Origin: Kuschelorhynchus macadamiae
Taxonomy: Eukaryota > Arthropoda > Insecta > Coleoptera > Curculionidae
Reading direction: 5' to 3'
DNA: 64,000 bases
Assembly (NCBI GenBank): GCA_030620095.1
Contig: JAUTXW010002390.1
Coordinates: 352,501-416,500, forward strand
Shown one piece after another: positions 24,990 to 36,655 of the stretch (its first letter is position 1; each line of letters opens with the position of its first letter). Position numbers and translations under genes: made by a program. The notes under the pieces are model-generated. The model saw nothing but the letters and a program-made list of their open reading frames with translations. It searched no databases and was not told the DNA's origin.

Positions 24990-25565
24990 CCGTAATTGTA
25001 TAGACTGTTTATTCTTGTTTTAAGTTGTGGGTAAAGATGAATTTACCGACCGTATAAACCGAAGAAATATTTGCATACAGAGACTAAGTTATTTGTGTGT
25101 GACGGAATCCGCCACAAAAGAGTTTCATGTAAAACCAACTTACCTATTTATTTTTCTTGATAATATATTTTATATATGTGTTTTTCCTTACTAAACTTTC
25201 TGGGCTTATGCAAATAAATATATATGAATAATTTTTTTCATTTTAATAACATTGTTCTTTTTTCGCCTATAATAAAGTAAAAGATGTAATGTTTTCCCTA
25301 TAAAACGGAAACTGACTACACCACTGTTAAATCTTATATGACACTTGATTTTGTGCAAAATGTAACATCAATTATTAGTTAGATTTTCGAAGCTGAACTT
25401 TAAACATTTTTTATTTTTTTATTAGACCGACATAATGGATTAGAAGCAACAAAGTTTTATTAGTTTATCCCAATTTTACAGTGCTGAGTAGGAAAGTAAC
25501 CGCTTTGTTCTGATAGGATAGATTTTTACCATATAGGTTAAACTTTCATATAAGCCTCGATTTTT
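24990..25565. other. AT-rich DNA with no identified feature
   Basis: No coding or repeat signal is recognised. Confidence 0.35.
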
Positions 25566-25720
25566 AAACAATATAGAAAGTCAACCGGGTGTGTAATTTT
25601 TGAGCTTTGCTGCGAACAGACCGACCGCTAAAGCAAGAGACCGACGAAAAAACATTTGAACAATCTAGAGACCTTAAAACGCGAAGATCAGCAAAAATCT
25701 CAAATGTTGTTTTTTACGAT
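25566..25720 (-). repeat. Head fragment of the GTCTGTC-head repeat family
   Basis: The segment 'gggtgtgtaatttttgagct...gcgaacagaccgacc...aaaacatttgaacaatctagagaccttaaaacgcgaagatc' matches, in the same direction, the 3' part of the copy at 32.9-33.06 kb. It lacks the hairpin cap. Confidence 0.5.
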
Positions 25721-26990
25721 TACAATGGTTTCCTCTTACGACTCGAGTAAAAACAGTTTCTACATCTAAGTATAGTTTTTTCAGATAGCTCCTTTTACGT
25801 TTTTCTTTTTGTCTTTTAAAGTCGTATTACTTAATAAGAAGTCGTTTTTTACTATAATATTTTATAATTATAATAATAAAGTTAGTATAATAAATAATTT
25901 AAAAGACAAAGCTCTACTATAGAAGCCACGTCATGAAACATTAATATTTTTCCAGTATAAGTCAATCCCTCAAAGATCTTTAAATCAATGCATATGTTAT
26001 TTAGACTTTAGGAGTTATTTAAAATAAAAATTCGGTACAGGTTAATTGTATGGTTGTCTAGTTTAGCACTGCCTAGTTTTGGGGTTTGCCCTGATTTTTT
26101 CTTTGTATTGCGTGATAAAATGGAATAACCTCTTTATAGCCTTTCGTTTTATTTCAGTTTGTTTTTCTCTAGATTGCAGGAAGTTTTGTTTGGTTTGCTA
26201 TATTTAACGATATAACCATTCCGCAAAATTAATACTTTAAGCAAAAATACCAGTAAACAAAATTGAAGAGAGTAATTTGCATGTGGTGTTGATACACTTC
26301 GAAAACCAGTAAAATAATTCCGAAACCGCTTCAAATGATTTGCTTAAGCACTATAACATCGGTAATAATTATTTTTAAACGAAATACTTCATTTTGAGAT
26401 CCCTCTTAAATTCTTAACATTTTTTATATAGCATATTTTATAGTTCAATTTCCGGTAAACGAACTAATATATTCTATGGTCTGTCTTACAATACCAACTT
26501 TTAAGAGAGATTATAAATGTTAAAGAAGGAATGTGCAATTTGTTTTGCCTGTAGTCCATTCATTTCAATTTTACTACGTCCCAACATCTCAAACTGTTAA
26601 TTTTTAATGTTTAATATCTCCAATAGAGTTGAATTTAAGGGTAGGGCATGCTACATGAAATATATTTAGAATCAATTTAAAAAATATTACCTTTATCACA
26701 GTGTCTAGACGAATTACCCGGTATATTCGAAATCATCGTTAAAAAAAAGGGCAATTCAATAATGATAAATGTTCGATAATGAGATTACGATTTGTAAGAA
26801 CGTTTACAAACTTACAAATAAGGGGATTTTTATAACCAACGCTTTAACTAGGAAAAATCGAAAAATAAACAGGTGCGTGTCTCAAATCTCAAACAAAAGA
26901 AGCTAGTTGAGCGAATAAGAAAGAAATAGTGACATATAGGTGAAGAGGTTTTACATACAAATCTCTAATAACCAAGCAAAATCAATTGTT
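25721..26990. other. AT-rich DNA with no identified feature
   Basis: Only short chance open frames are present. Confidence 0.35.
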
Positions 26991-26994
26991 CGAC

Positions 26995-27245
26995 GAAGAA
27001 GAAGTATTTAGTGCCTCACCCCCTAGGAAATCACTCAAGTACCTCGGCTACCCCTACCACCTTCAAATGGGATTGCCACGATCGTTACCGAGGATTCTGC
27101 TGCTGTGGGAGGTAAGACACTGGAAGATGCACTTGCGGCTAGTAACCAGAGGTTATTGATTGGGAATTGATCCTGTTTAGCCGAACGTGCCCGAGTACTG
27201 AACGGCAACGTCTGCTTTGTTTGAATGTATCGCGAGACGTGAAAT
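26995..27245. other. Local GC-richer island, unassigned
   Basis: About 250 bp is visibly less AT-rich than its flanks and has partial open frames in two phases, for example 'IATIVTEDSAAVGGKTLEDALAAS' read plus. I recognise no family. It may be a decayed exon, processed pseudogene or SINE-like piece. Confidence 0.3.
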
Positions 27246-28100
27246 AATATGGAACTTTTAGTAGTGGAACATTAATCTATGCATATCGAAATTTTGAACT
27301 TTTCGCCGATTTGCTTCTTAATATATGTCCAAAGATATATTCTATTTCTGTGAACATGTGTTTTTCATAAAGTTGTCTGTCGAAATAGGATAGAACAAGC
27401 AAATATTTTTCGTTGCTTATTGATATAAATTTTTAGTAATTATAATTTATTATGTTATAAAAATAATAATAATGGTTTTTATTAAAATCAATTTTTGCTG
27501 ATAAAGTTTGGAGTAATAAAAATATCTGTGAACAGGTTAACTTTAAATAAAATAAGCTAATTTTCTAGCTAATATTAGAATATACAGGGTTATCAACGTC
27601 ACTTTTTTTAAATATATTGCTTTGACTTGACTCCAGTTACAGCCCCTGCCACATCCACACTTAGTTGCATCGTGCCACAGTCAAAAACTAAACCAAAACA
27701 CATTCTGCGCAAAATTCAGTTTTAAAAGTATAAAGAGTATTGTAAATTTGAGTATGGATAACCTAGATAATATTTTGTAACTTGAGAAGCCACTTGTGGA
27801 CTATCTGCTTGAGCAATACAAATATTAATTTGTTTAGGCTTGATAATTCCGCTAGTTATTTCTTTTTCTAGTAGCACAGCGACGTTGCAAGATTCTATGT
27901 TTATAACTGATGTCAAAAGTTCAAAGTTTATCGATGCTCGCATTATATCAGAGTTAGTACTGTGAGTTTAATGTCAAAAAGTGTTAACCAAAAATTGTTA
28001 TTATAGGGCTTTTAAAAATTTCAATTATAGATTATTCTATAATGAATTAACAGGGCTGTCATTTAATGATATATTTTATGTAAATTTTATAGAGCACAAA
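27246..28100. other. AT-rich DNA with a 73-codon open frame
   Basis: The minus-strand frame 27722-27943 has no recognisable motif. A 'tatacagggttatcaacg' motif at 27588 resembles the ACAGGGTG-type ends seen elsewhere, but I found no partner. Confidence 0.3.
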
Positions 28101-28118
28101 ATACAGTTATCTAATAAG

Positions 28119-28419
28119 TTAATTACAGTTATTTTTGGTTAGCGTCTCTAAATGCAGCTCGCGATAGCAAGCCACAAGATGGCTGAACGAGGAATTAAAA
28201 ATATTATGAAAAGTCTCGGTAAACGTAACTGCGTAAGCCTGCTCTTTTTGGCCGTGCAGTTGATAATGGGGATGTAAGAAAAACCTGTAAAACATGGCCG
28301 AGTATAAACATAAAAACTCCAATTAGCATGATACTCAAGACAACAAATCTAAATGTAAAATATTCTACATATTTCATAAGCCCGAAAAATATTTTACGGG
28401 CTATTTTACGAAACAACAA
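28119..28419 (-). other. Unassigned open frame with one hydrophobic segment
   Basis: The minus-strand frame 28419-28204 has a basic stretch ('FRKIARKIFFGLMKY'), then about 20 hydrophobic residues ('FVVLSIMLIGVFMFILGHVL'), then a short polar tail ending in a stop. This looks like a single membrane segment. I do not recognise the family and see no partner exons. It could be a relic or chance. Confidence 0.2.
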
Positions 28420-29359
28420 AAAGTTCCATTTTTCATAGATTTTAAATTGACGGCAAAAAGTTGCATCAAACTTTCAACACATAAAATGTCATGTCATTGT
28501 CCTTTTTGATATGACCACCGGTGAAATGGTCACGAACATTTAACCCGGCTAACGGGTAAATACTCGCTGACATTTTGAATATTTTCTTCTACTTTTGCAT
28601 ACATAAGGGAAATAGTCCTCGACATTTGCTTGACGTTAACACAATAAATTAGTATTTGCCTTCAGTTTTTAAGAAAACTGAGAATAGAATGGATTGTGGG
28701 GTATTCTTTAAGGTCTAGTTCGCAAACACACTCCACGAACAACACAAACGACTGTTATGTAAATAATATTTCTTTACCAAAACTTTGGATATTCCATTTG
28801 AGAATTGGGTACTAGGTAGTATATAAAAATTAAATTCGTCTTTTTATGGCCCAGGTAGAGTTTCACAAATATATTAAATTACCTTAAATATACCGGTCTA
28901 AAAATGTACCAAGAAATGATGATCTTAAATATCAATAAATGTGAAACGTTCAATCACAATCCCATCAAGTTTTATATCGTTGAAAACATCGTAAAAAGCG
29001 CTATTTAAATCCGTCTAAGTATACAGGGTGTCTCATTTAAAATAAGGAAGCTGATATCTGCGCACAAGAAAACGACGTACCTGGTATATATGAAATAAAA
29101 TAAATTCAGCACTCGATTTACCACAGTTAACTTAAGTGTTCAACTTTTCATTCCATCCCGTATACTTTGTGAGATAAGGTAGAGTCCCAATCTATAAATG
29201 AGGCCACCATGTACTCATATATGTATATTTTGAACTTGAAGTGACAGAAAGACAGAGAGGAAGTGATAAAAAATGGTTACTGTGACTAGACAAACAAAGA
29301 AACATATGATAACAAACTACTACAAAAATAGAGAAAGACAAAAACACGTTTTTAGAAAA

Positions 29360-30325
29360 ACATGCAGTCCACTAAAACCGAAGCACTGGTTTAGATATGT
29401 AGATGATACTTTTGTTGTTTGGCCTCATGGACAGGATAATCTCCTCATATTTCTGAACCACCTTAATCAGTAACATCATAATATCAAGTTCACGATGGAA
29501 ATTGAATCTAATGGAACAATTCCCTTTCTAGATGTATGTGTTCAAAGGAAGGAAAATGGTACATTAGGACATTCTGTGTATAGAAAACCGACGCATACAA
29601 ATAGATACTTAAATGCAAATTCTCATCACCATCCAGCACAAAAGAAATCGGTTATTAGCTCACTAGTATTCAGAGCTATTTCGATTTCTGATCAGATTCT
29701 TTAACATCGGAAACATCGAAACTGACTGAAGCTCTCAGAGGGAATGGCTATTGTACTCAAGATATTACGCGTTCATTTAAAATATATAGTAAACCAACTC
29801 CGCCAAAGGAGAATGATAAAGAGCCACCATTAGGTAGTGTTGTTCTTCCCTACATACATGGCACTACAGACAAAATAGGACGATTACTTCGGCGGTCCAA
29901 CATACGTACAATCTTCAATACACATAAGAAGATTGGACAATGCTTGCGATCACCGAAAGATCTTGTACCTTTCCAAACAGAAGGAGTATATAAAATTACT
30001 TGCTCCTGTGGAGAAGTGTATGTGGGAGAAACAGGACATTCAATATCAACTAGACTTAAGGAACATGAACGATGTATTAAAAAGAAACAAATTGTTCAAT
30101 CTGATGTAGCTGAACACCAGCATAACACTGGCCATTTCATAAATGTAAAGGAAACCAAGGTTCTAGCATCGGTTCCAGGTTTTTATAAACGAAAAGTTAG
30201 AGAATCTATTGAAATATTTAAATATACAAAAAATTTCAATAGAGACACGGGTTACGGTCTACTTCACACGTGGAAACCGATCTTAACACAGGGTCACGGT
30301 TCGGCGAGCACAAGTCGGGTATAAA
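29360..30325 (+). pseudogene. Penelope-like element fragment: RT palm/thumb plus GIY-YIG nuclease
   Basis: The plus strand begins inside the RT at 'KPKHWFRYVDDTFVVW', with the catalytic YVDD intact. After a stop it continues in another frame (29495-29704) with 'GTIPFLDVCVQRK' and 'VYRKPTHTNRYLN', typical of Penelope-like RT. Following stops, an open 126-residue piece (29944-30324) has 'GVYKITCSCGEVYVGETG', a GIY-YIG endonuclease signature in the GVYKI...YVGET form, then 'RLKEHERCIKK' and 'AEHQHNTGH'. RT followed by GIY-YIG is diagnostic of Penelope-like elements. The copy is 5'-truncated and broken by at least two stops. Confidence 0.85.
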
Positions 30326-30429
30326 AGCCCGCCTGAATCTCTTCGAATTCATTCAGTGTTCAGATCTCGTGTAGTAAAGATCCCTGAAGATGCCTCGTGC
30401 AATCGAAGGCGAAACGGTGGATAATAAAT

Positions 30430-31424
30430 CCAATTTGACACGGTCTAATCCCAAGAACCATGATTTCTCAATTGACCAAAGCCGTGAAAGCTTCCGTTCC
30501 ATGCAGTCTGTTTTCTCAATCTCTTTTTCGTTCTATTAGAACTGAGAACAGGGCTTGCTAAAGCCAATATAATAAAATGTTTTCTTAACCTTTGTATTGT
30601 GTGATATTTACGACGGTTCAATATATAGTAATATACCCTATATTATGTCTTTTTTAGGTACACTAGGTTTTAGAACTATTGATTAAGAGCATGGTGAGGT
30701 ACTGATGTGTTATAGCTAATACATTTTTAATTTAACGATATTTTGCAGATAAATAAGTTATTTAATTAATTTTATGTTGTTTTTTTAAATTTCTTTTGAT
30801 AGTAAGTACTCACAATTTTTTTTAATACGTCTGAATGTATAGTAACATATTTTTATATTTCTGGAGATATTTCTTGTAATTAACTATAAAAGTAATTTGG
30901 GAATACATTGAGGTACATCCTCTGATCTGAGGGGGGATTTATTTTCTGGTCGGTTTATTTCGGTTGTCTAAATCAATCAAAATGCTACTTGCATCCATAA
31001 TTGAATTGTACAGTGAATAAGAGGTGAGGGGAGGGAATAAAGGGGAGGGCGTAAAGGAAAAACGTTTAGGTTACTGAAATTATCATGCTTCATATTGTTA
31101 TGGTTTTTAGGAATTTAATTGACATAATATTTATTTCCACTGATCATTTTAATTTTGACAATGTTTATTGCTGATGCTTTACAAAATTATAAGTATAGAG
31201 GCATTTATAGATACCACTTGTATAATATTAGTTACTGTATGTCTTTATTTTATCAGAGAGGTCCAAACTTTAGGAGTAGGACTCGAATATTCTAAAATTG
31301 TCCTTGACAATAAAACCTCACCTAACTAGTACTGAAAAGGGTGAAATAGAATTTTGAATAAAAAGAAAGATACATTTCTTTTACCCAGAACTTCTCTTAT
31401 GTATATTTCCTTTTATTACTTCAC
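30430..31424. other. AT-rich DNA with no identified feature
   Basis: No coding or repeat signal beyond a purine-rich patch near 31020-31060. Confidence 0.35.
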
Positions 31425-31426
31425 TA

Positions 31427-32303
31427 CTTGGTGGTCCAATAATAGAGCACGTCGGCCGTAGGTCAGGACCCGTTCATGAAAGGACTTAAGGAAAAACATA
31501 TTTATTGGCCAAGTTAAGCACTCGAATGTTGGTCGCTAGGGGGAGTAACAGCAACACTAAAGTGTAAATGCCAATTTTTTCTTACGTTTCCGTAATTGAG
31601 ATATGTTGAAAATATAAGCATTGTATTATTCAGCCAATTATGCATTTGTTTGCTACAGACCATTTTTATCTATTTTCAAAAATAAAGTGGTGGGGTAAGA
31701 TCAAACAATTTTACTTTCAAATGCAGATATCTCTGTTTTGGATGAACCGATTTTATTCAAATTGCTGTAAAAAAAAAAGATTTTTTTGCTCTACTCATAG
31801 AGCCATAAATTGTACATGTGTTTTTTCCAGTTTTCTGGTTTTCCTAAAATTTTCGGACTAATTGAAAGAGAAATGAAAATAATTTCCACTTTGCCATTGT
31901 CACTTTTTCTCCTCTACGCTTTTCTCTTCTTTACAGTTTATGACTCCACGAGTAGAGCAAAATAAGCACTTTCTTCGACAATGAGTCGAATAAAATCGGT
32001 GCATCCAAAACAGAGATATCTATATTTGAAAGTAAAAATGTTTGACCTTCCCCCACTACTTTCATTTTTAAAAATAGAAAAAATGGTCCTATTTCAACAT
32101 ACCTCAGGTATGGACATTTCAGAGAAAATTGGCATTTACACGTTTGTGTTGTTGTTTCGCCCCTTAGCGTTCAACTTTCGAACTTGAAAATAATTTAGAG
32201 CAATTTCTCTTGACCGATTTATCTATAAATATTTTTTTCCCTAAGTTCTGTCATTAACGGTTCCCGAGCAACAACCGACGTCCTCTATTATTAGACCACC
32301 CTG
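31427..32303. mobile_element. Foldback element with long imperfect inverted arms
   Basis: The ends read 'ttggtggtccaataatagag' (left) and the inverse of 'cagggtggtctaataatagag' (right), followed by cACGTCGG on both sides. They are bounded by TA (31425-31426 and 32304-32305). The arms extend inward for roughly 400 bp. For example 'cagatatctctgttttgga' near 31723 pairs with 'tccaaaacagagatatct' near 32005, and 'ttgctctactc' near 31787 with 'gagtagagcaa' near 31951. The two arms meet near 31860-31930. No protein is encoded; the chance frames at 31640-31861 and 31981-32187 lie in opposite arms. Confidence 0.8.
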
Positions 32304-32334
32304 TACTTAGTTATTTAGGGACACATATATACTA

Positions 32335-33121
32335 TCTTTTCAAACATTTTTATAGGGCGCCATTTTGTTAAATCATATTGGATTCCTATCAACATTTTAC
32401 CAGTCTCTATCTATGCCACACTCGATTTTTGGGCACAATTTAAAATAAATTCATTAAGTTGTGTTTATTTTGACACACATTGAATTCGTACCAGTTTATC
32501 CATGTATCACACTTATTTTTTCTGCAGAATTTAAAGTCAATTGAATAAGATTTGTTTTACGTTGATTTTTAAAAAAATTGAAATTAATGTAACAAGTAGT
32601 TTTCTCAGACTGATTTTTTTAAATATTTTATTAGGTCGCTATTTTGTTTTGCTATCTTAGGTTCATACCAAAATGTTTTTAGTTATGCCCCGAAATGACA
32701 AACAGACAGACAAAATAATAGACAGATCACCGGACTTGATAAAACATATTTTTTGGCACCTGATGCTTACATAATACTCGATTTTTGTACAAAATTTGAG
32801 ATAAATTGGATAAGTATTCTTTTTAACATTTTACTAGGCCGCTATTTTGCTTTGCTATATTGGATGTTTGCCAAAATTATATCAGCTCTCAGCATATAAT
32901 TCTTAATTTTTGACCAAAATTTTCTTAATTTTTGGCTCTCGATCGGGTTTGTAATTTTTTAGCTATGCTCCGAACAGACAGACCAACAGACAGAGAGACA
33001 GACCCATGGAATCGAGTAAACATGTTTTTTGGCTTCTAGGGATCATAAAACCTGAAGATCTATAAAATCCTGGCAGGATGACTTTTTTACGATTGCTATA
33101 CTTCCCTTTCACAAGAGAAGT
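32335..33121 (-). repeat. Hairpin-capped GTCTGTC-head / GCCATTTTG-unit element, copy A
   Basis: Read from its right end leftward: a 22-nt hairpin (33100-33121, arms ACTTCCCT/AGAGAAGT with one G-T pair), a conserved block ending 'gatcttcaggtttta', a GTCTGTC-rich block (about 32975-33003 in complement), then degenerate units with 'gccattttgtt...atattggattc...accaaaat...cactcgatttttg'. Units are visible near 32350, 32640 and 32835. Confidence 0.7.
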
Positions 33122-34676
33122 AAGCATTAAAAAGTAAAAAATTATATTTTATTCTATCTCGAAAATTTCACTTTATGACGTCAAAATAATAAGGCAATAT
33201 TAGATATTACGACACTCAATACATGTATATTTTTGTGATCCAGTAATTAGGAATTAATTTAAAACATAGACTTGATAAAGTCCAATTTTGAAGATAGAGT
33301 AATACTTTATTTTTTACTTTTTAATGTTTTTTTTTGAGCCGGTTCTATTTTTTTATAAGCATTTTTATTTAACTTACATTTATATAAAAAATGCCAAAAG
33401 GTGAAATTATGTCAGTGAAAAAGCGACTGCGAAAACTTAAGTTACATAAATCTAAATTATTTTACCTAAATCAGTAGCACATACGGAGACTGCTTTTGGG
33501 GGGGGGGGGTTAACACATGGATTATTCTTTTAGATCGATATTAATAAAAATAGTTGAATAAACTTGCAAACATAGGATACTTAACTTTAGACTTACCCCC
33601 TCTCAATGCTCCACTAACCTAAATAAAATAGTAGCAAGCCCAAAACATTTAATGGCAACTATCTAATTGTAGAGCAGTTTGCAGAGTAAATATACATCAG
33701 TGCGATATAATAATCGTTTTACCTGATTTCAGGTCTATGATATCAAGAACCTTAGCAATTCCAATATTAAAATCAAAATAAATGTCCATTAAAGCTAATG
33801 AGGCTAAATTATCATTTGATATCTTTACTTACATACGTTTTTAGCCTTTGAAGTATATAGTAATTTCTCTTAGCAGTTGGGGTTGTTACCCGCAAAAGAA
33901 AAAATAATTTTAAATACACACTATAAAAATAGTTTTTGTCTTTTCAAAAAAAATGTTTTATAAGCAAATATCTTAGTGTTCAATTTTTTCTATATTTTAG
34001 CCCAAACATATAAATCACTCCTTTCTAGATTTTTATCGTTTCAAATTTACCTTAATCATTTCCACGAGAAATTTAATACTTCGAAATATTACCTTTATTT
34101 TTAGACCTCTGCTGCACAATTGCCAATGTAACATATTTATACTGATTTTTGTACTTTTAGTATATTTGCGAAACTCTGCGATTGCTCACCTACCTTAAAA
34201 AATAAAACAAACGCACAAGTAAAAGTGATTTATTCAGTTTAAAAGTAACATTAAAAACCTTGCTTTTAATAAAAAATCGTCTGGATTTTATAGTAATCCA
34301 GAGTGAACTAAAACCACTTCTTTCTAACCTTTTTTTAAATAGAAACATTTTTTCTGTCCTCTGTTAGACTATAAATACAATCAATTTCGATAACTTCAAG
34401 GCATTACTCAGTTTAATTGAATTGAGTTCTTTTTTTTGTTGTACATTTATTGGACACGTGTTTAGGGCTTCCAAGGCAAAAATAATCATGTTAATGTAGA
34501 ATAACTATATTCTTTCATGCACATTGTCATGAACTGTAATTGTTTTAATCAATTATTAAATTCGGTTTATTTATAGTTGGACTAAAATATAACCATTAAC
34601 TATCTGTTTCGTTATTGGTTAAGTTAAAAAGAGAAAACCAACTCATCAGTGGTGACACACCCATTGTACTTGATTT
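33122..34676. other. AT-rich DNA with a G12 run
   Basis: A homopolymer of twelve G lies at 33498-33509. Otherwise no coding or repeat feature is recognised. Confidence 0.4.
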
Positions 34677-34677
34677 T

Positions 34678-35292
34678 ACTTCTCTCGTAATAGAGAAGTA
34701 TTGTAGGCGTGAATAAAAAAACACCCTCAGAGATTTTTTCAGATCTTCACGTTTCAGGGTCCCTAAATGCCTGTCTGTCTGTTCACGCCATATCTAAAAA
34801 ACTACTTACCATATTGACTCTAAATTCTGGACAAAAATTAAGGGTGATATGGGAATGACCTGGTAACATTTTGGTAAACATTCAATAGGCCGAAACAAAA
34901 TGACGGCATAGTGAAATGTTAAAAAAAAATACTTATCCAATTTATCTCATATTTTGCACAAACATCAAGTATTGTGTTAGAGCTGGTAACATTTTGGTAT
35001 GAATCGAAAATATCGGAAGAAAATGGCGGCTTAACATTATATTTAAAAATTCAGCCTAAAAAAACTAGTTAATGGATTTATTTCAAATTGTGTGCCATAA
35101 CTAATTGTAGTACAGGGATCAACTAATAAAATTGTTGCACTAATTCAAGATAACCGAACAAAATAGCGGCCAAATAAAATATTCATAATCGTAAAAAATC
35201 ATCCTCTTTTACACATATCTTTACGTTTTAGCGTTCCTAGATGCCAAAAAATATTTTTTATCAATTCCGTCGCTCCATCTGTCGGTCTGTTT
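34678..35292 (+). repeat. Hairpin-capped repeat element, copy B
   Basis: Begins with a hairpin at 34678-34699 (arms ACTTCTCT/AGAGAAGT, loop CGTAAT). Then come 'caccctcagagatttttt', 'gatcttcacgttt', gtctgtctgtt and units with 'caatag...aaaatga/ggcgg'. A second head module starts near 35187 and is cut at 35293 by the repeat flanking the Penelope-like fragment. Confidence 0.7.
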
Positions 35293-35430
35293 GGATGGAA
35301 AAATACAAAGTGTTTTCATTCCGGGTGTACATCCGTTTACTACTGTTGTTATGAAAAGAACAGTTTTGCTGACATTTCGTCAAAATCACATTTGGCACTT
35401 TCGAGGCTTTCTTTCTCACCTCCGAATAGA
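35293..35430. repeat. Left direct repeat flanking a Penelope-like fragment
   Basis: It begins 'ggatggaaaaatac' and matches 36523-36655 in the same orientation at roughly 80% by eye ('attccgggtgtacatc', 'aaaatcacatttggca'). Penelope-like elements commonly carry such terminal direct repeats (pseudo-LTRs). Confidence 0.65.
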
Positions 35431-35559
35431 GACTGAAGTGTTAGTGACTACGAAGTTTCCTTTTGCACCCCCACCCGGGGCCGAAGGTTATATCTGAGCG
35501 GTCGTTGGCCATTATTTAGGTTTTACGGATGTTGCTGTTGCGATAATTGCGCTTCATAT

Positions 35560-36144
35560 TTTGTGATTTTATATTTGTCGATTACTGTCTTCCATACTGT
35601 TGCTAGTTTTAATGATTCATCCCTTTGTTTTTCAATTTCTGTAGCTTCTCGAATTAATCTGATCTTATAATGCTCTATATTGGGAATCTCCCTACTCGCA
35701 TCGAAGTTTATTTAGTGGCCTGATGATATAGGAATAAAGCTGAGATTATTTGTTAGTTTCTGATACCGAGTTTATGCTCTATAGTTGTTTGTAGCTTGTG
35801 TATTATTTGTATAATATATTTTTTAGGAATTATTCTTATTCCGTCTGTTGTGTTTACATATTCAATTGTGCTGGGTGAAAATGAGATCTTGCATTTAAAT
35901 ATCTGACGGTATGTGTTGGTTTTCTATACACGGTGTATTTGAAATGTTCGTTATGCAATTTTGTTACCAGAACATCTAAAAATAAAAGTTTGTTGTTTTC
36001 CTCTAACTTTAGAGTAAATTGTATTCTGGGATTGAATTTACGTGAGTCAGAAATGTTTCGAGCTCTGTTGCCGTGTAATAAATATGTCATATACAATATA
36101 TATATTCGCGACAAATGGTGATAGCGAGGACCCCATTGGAGCAC
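35560..36144 (-). pseudogene. Penelope-like RT and GIY-YIG C-terminus, second family
   Basis: The minus strand 36144-35854 encodes 'RIQFTLKLEENNKLLFLDVLV' and 'YTVYRKPTHTVRYLNARSHFHPAQ', the conserved block after the RT palm. Continuing downstream on the same strand (about 35760-35570) are 'FDASREIPNIEHYKIRLIREATEIEK' and 'LATVWKTVIDKY', the C-terminal part of a GIY-YIG region. The intervening nuclease core is missing from this strand. This is a different subfamily from the copy at 29.4 kb. Confidence 0.75.
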
Positions 36145-36164
36145 CCAGTAGTCGCGAATTTATT

Positions 36165-36420
36165 CAAGCCACAAACAACTATAGGTAAACTACTTGGAAA
36201 CGCACATGGCAAAATTAAATTGGAAAACCACGGTGTATACAGGATTCCGTGCCAGGACGGTACAAAGTAGTACGTCGGCCAAACTAACAGGTGGATATCA
36301 GCAAGAGTACAAGAGGATAAACTCAGCATCAAAAACAAACAACCTCAGCTTTATTCCTACATCATCAGGAAACCAGCCACAAAATATATTTCGATGGATG
36401 TAGGGTGGTTGCCAATATAC
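36165..36420 (+). pseudogene. Inverted Penelope-like GIY-YIG core
   Basis: The plus strand reads 'IGKLLGNAHGKIKLENHGVYRIPC' then, after a small frame change, 'YYVGQTNRWISARVQE', a GIY-YIG core with GVYRI and YVGQT. It lies head-to-head against the minus-strand RT piece at 35.85-36.14 kb. One half of the element has therefore been inverted, or two truncated copies abut. Confidence 0.7.
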
Positions 36421-36428
36421 AGCATTAA

Positions 36429-36430
<2 letters not shown>

Positions 36431-36509
<79 letters not shown>
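36431..36509. repeat. (TA)n microsatellite
   Basis: About 39 TA units, placed between the GIY-YIG fragment and the right direct repeat of the Penelope-like locus. Confidence 0.95.
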
Positions 36510-36511
<2 letters not shown>

Positions 36512-36522
36512 TAGTTCTTCAA

Positions 36523-36655
36523 GGATGGAAAAATACGTTTTTATTCCGGGTGTACATCTGTTCACTACTGCCGTTTTGAAAAGAATAGTTTTGCTGACGT
36601 TTGCTCCAAAATCACATTTGGCATTTTTGAAGTTTTCCTTCTCACGCCCGTCTAT
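36523..36655. repeat. Right direct repeat flanking the Penelope-like fragment
   Basis: Partner of 35293-35430 (same orientation, about 80% identical by eye). Confidence 0.65.

Noticed and set aside
27722..28419. Two minus-strand frames as host exons
   Set aside because: There is no recognised family, partner exon or supported splice site. The single hydrophobic segment is not enough.
30378..30425. Hammerhead-like core (CTGAAGA ... GCGAAAC) downstream of a Penelope-like fragment
   Set aside because: CTGANGA and GAAA are present with a possible stem II (GCCT/AGGC). There is an extra unpaired T, and I could not find convincing stems I and III. A covariance-model search would decide.
35854..36340. 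Several overlapping frames near 36.0-36.4 kb on both strands as separate genes
   Set aside because: Only the frames with Penelope-like RT or GIY-YIG motifs are meaningful. The others are shadows.
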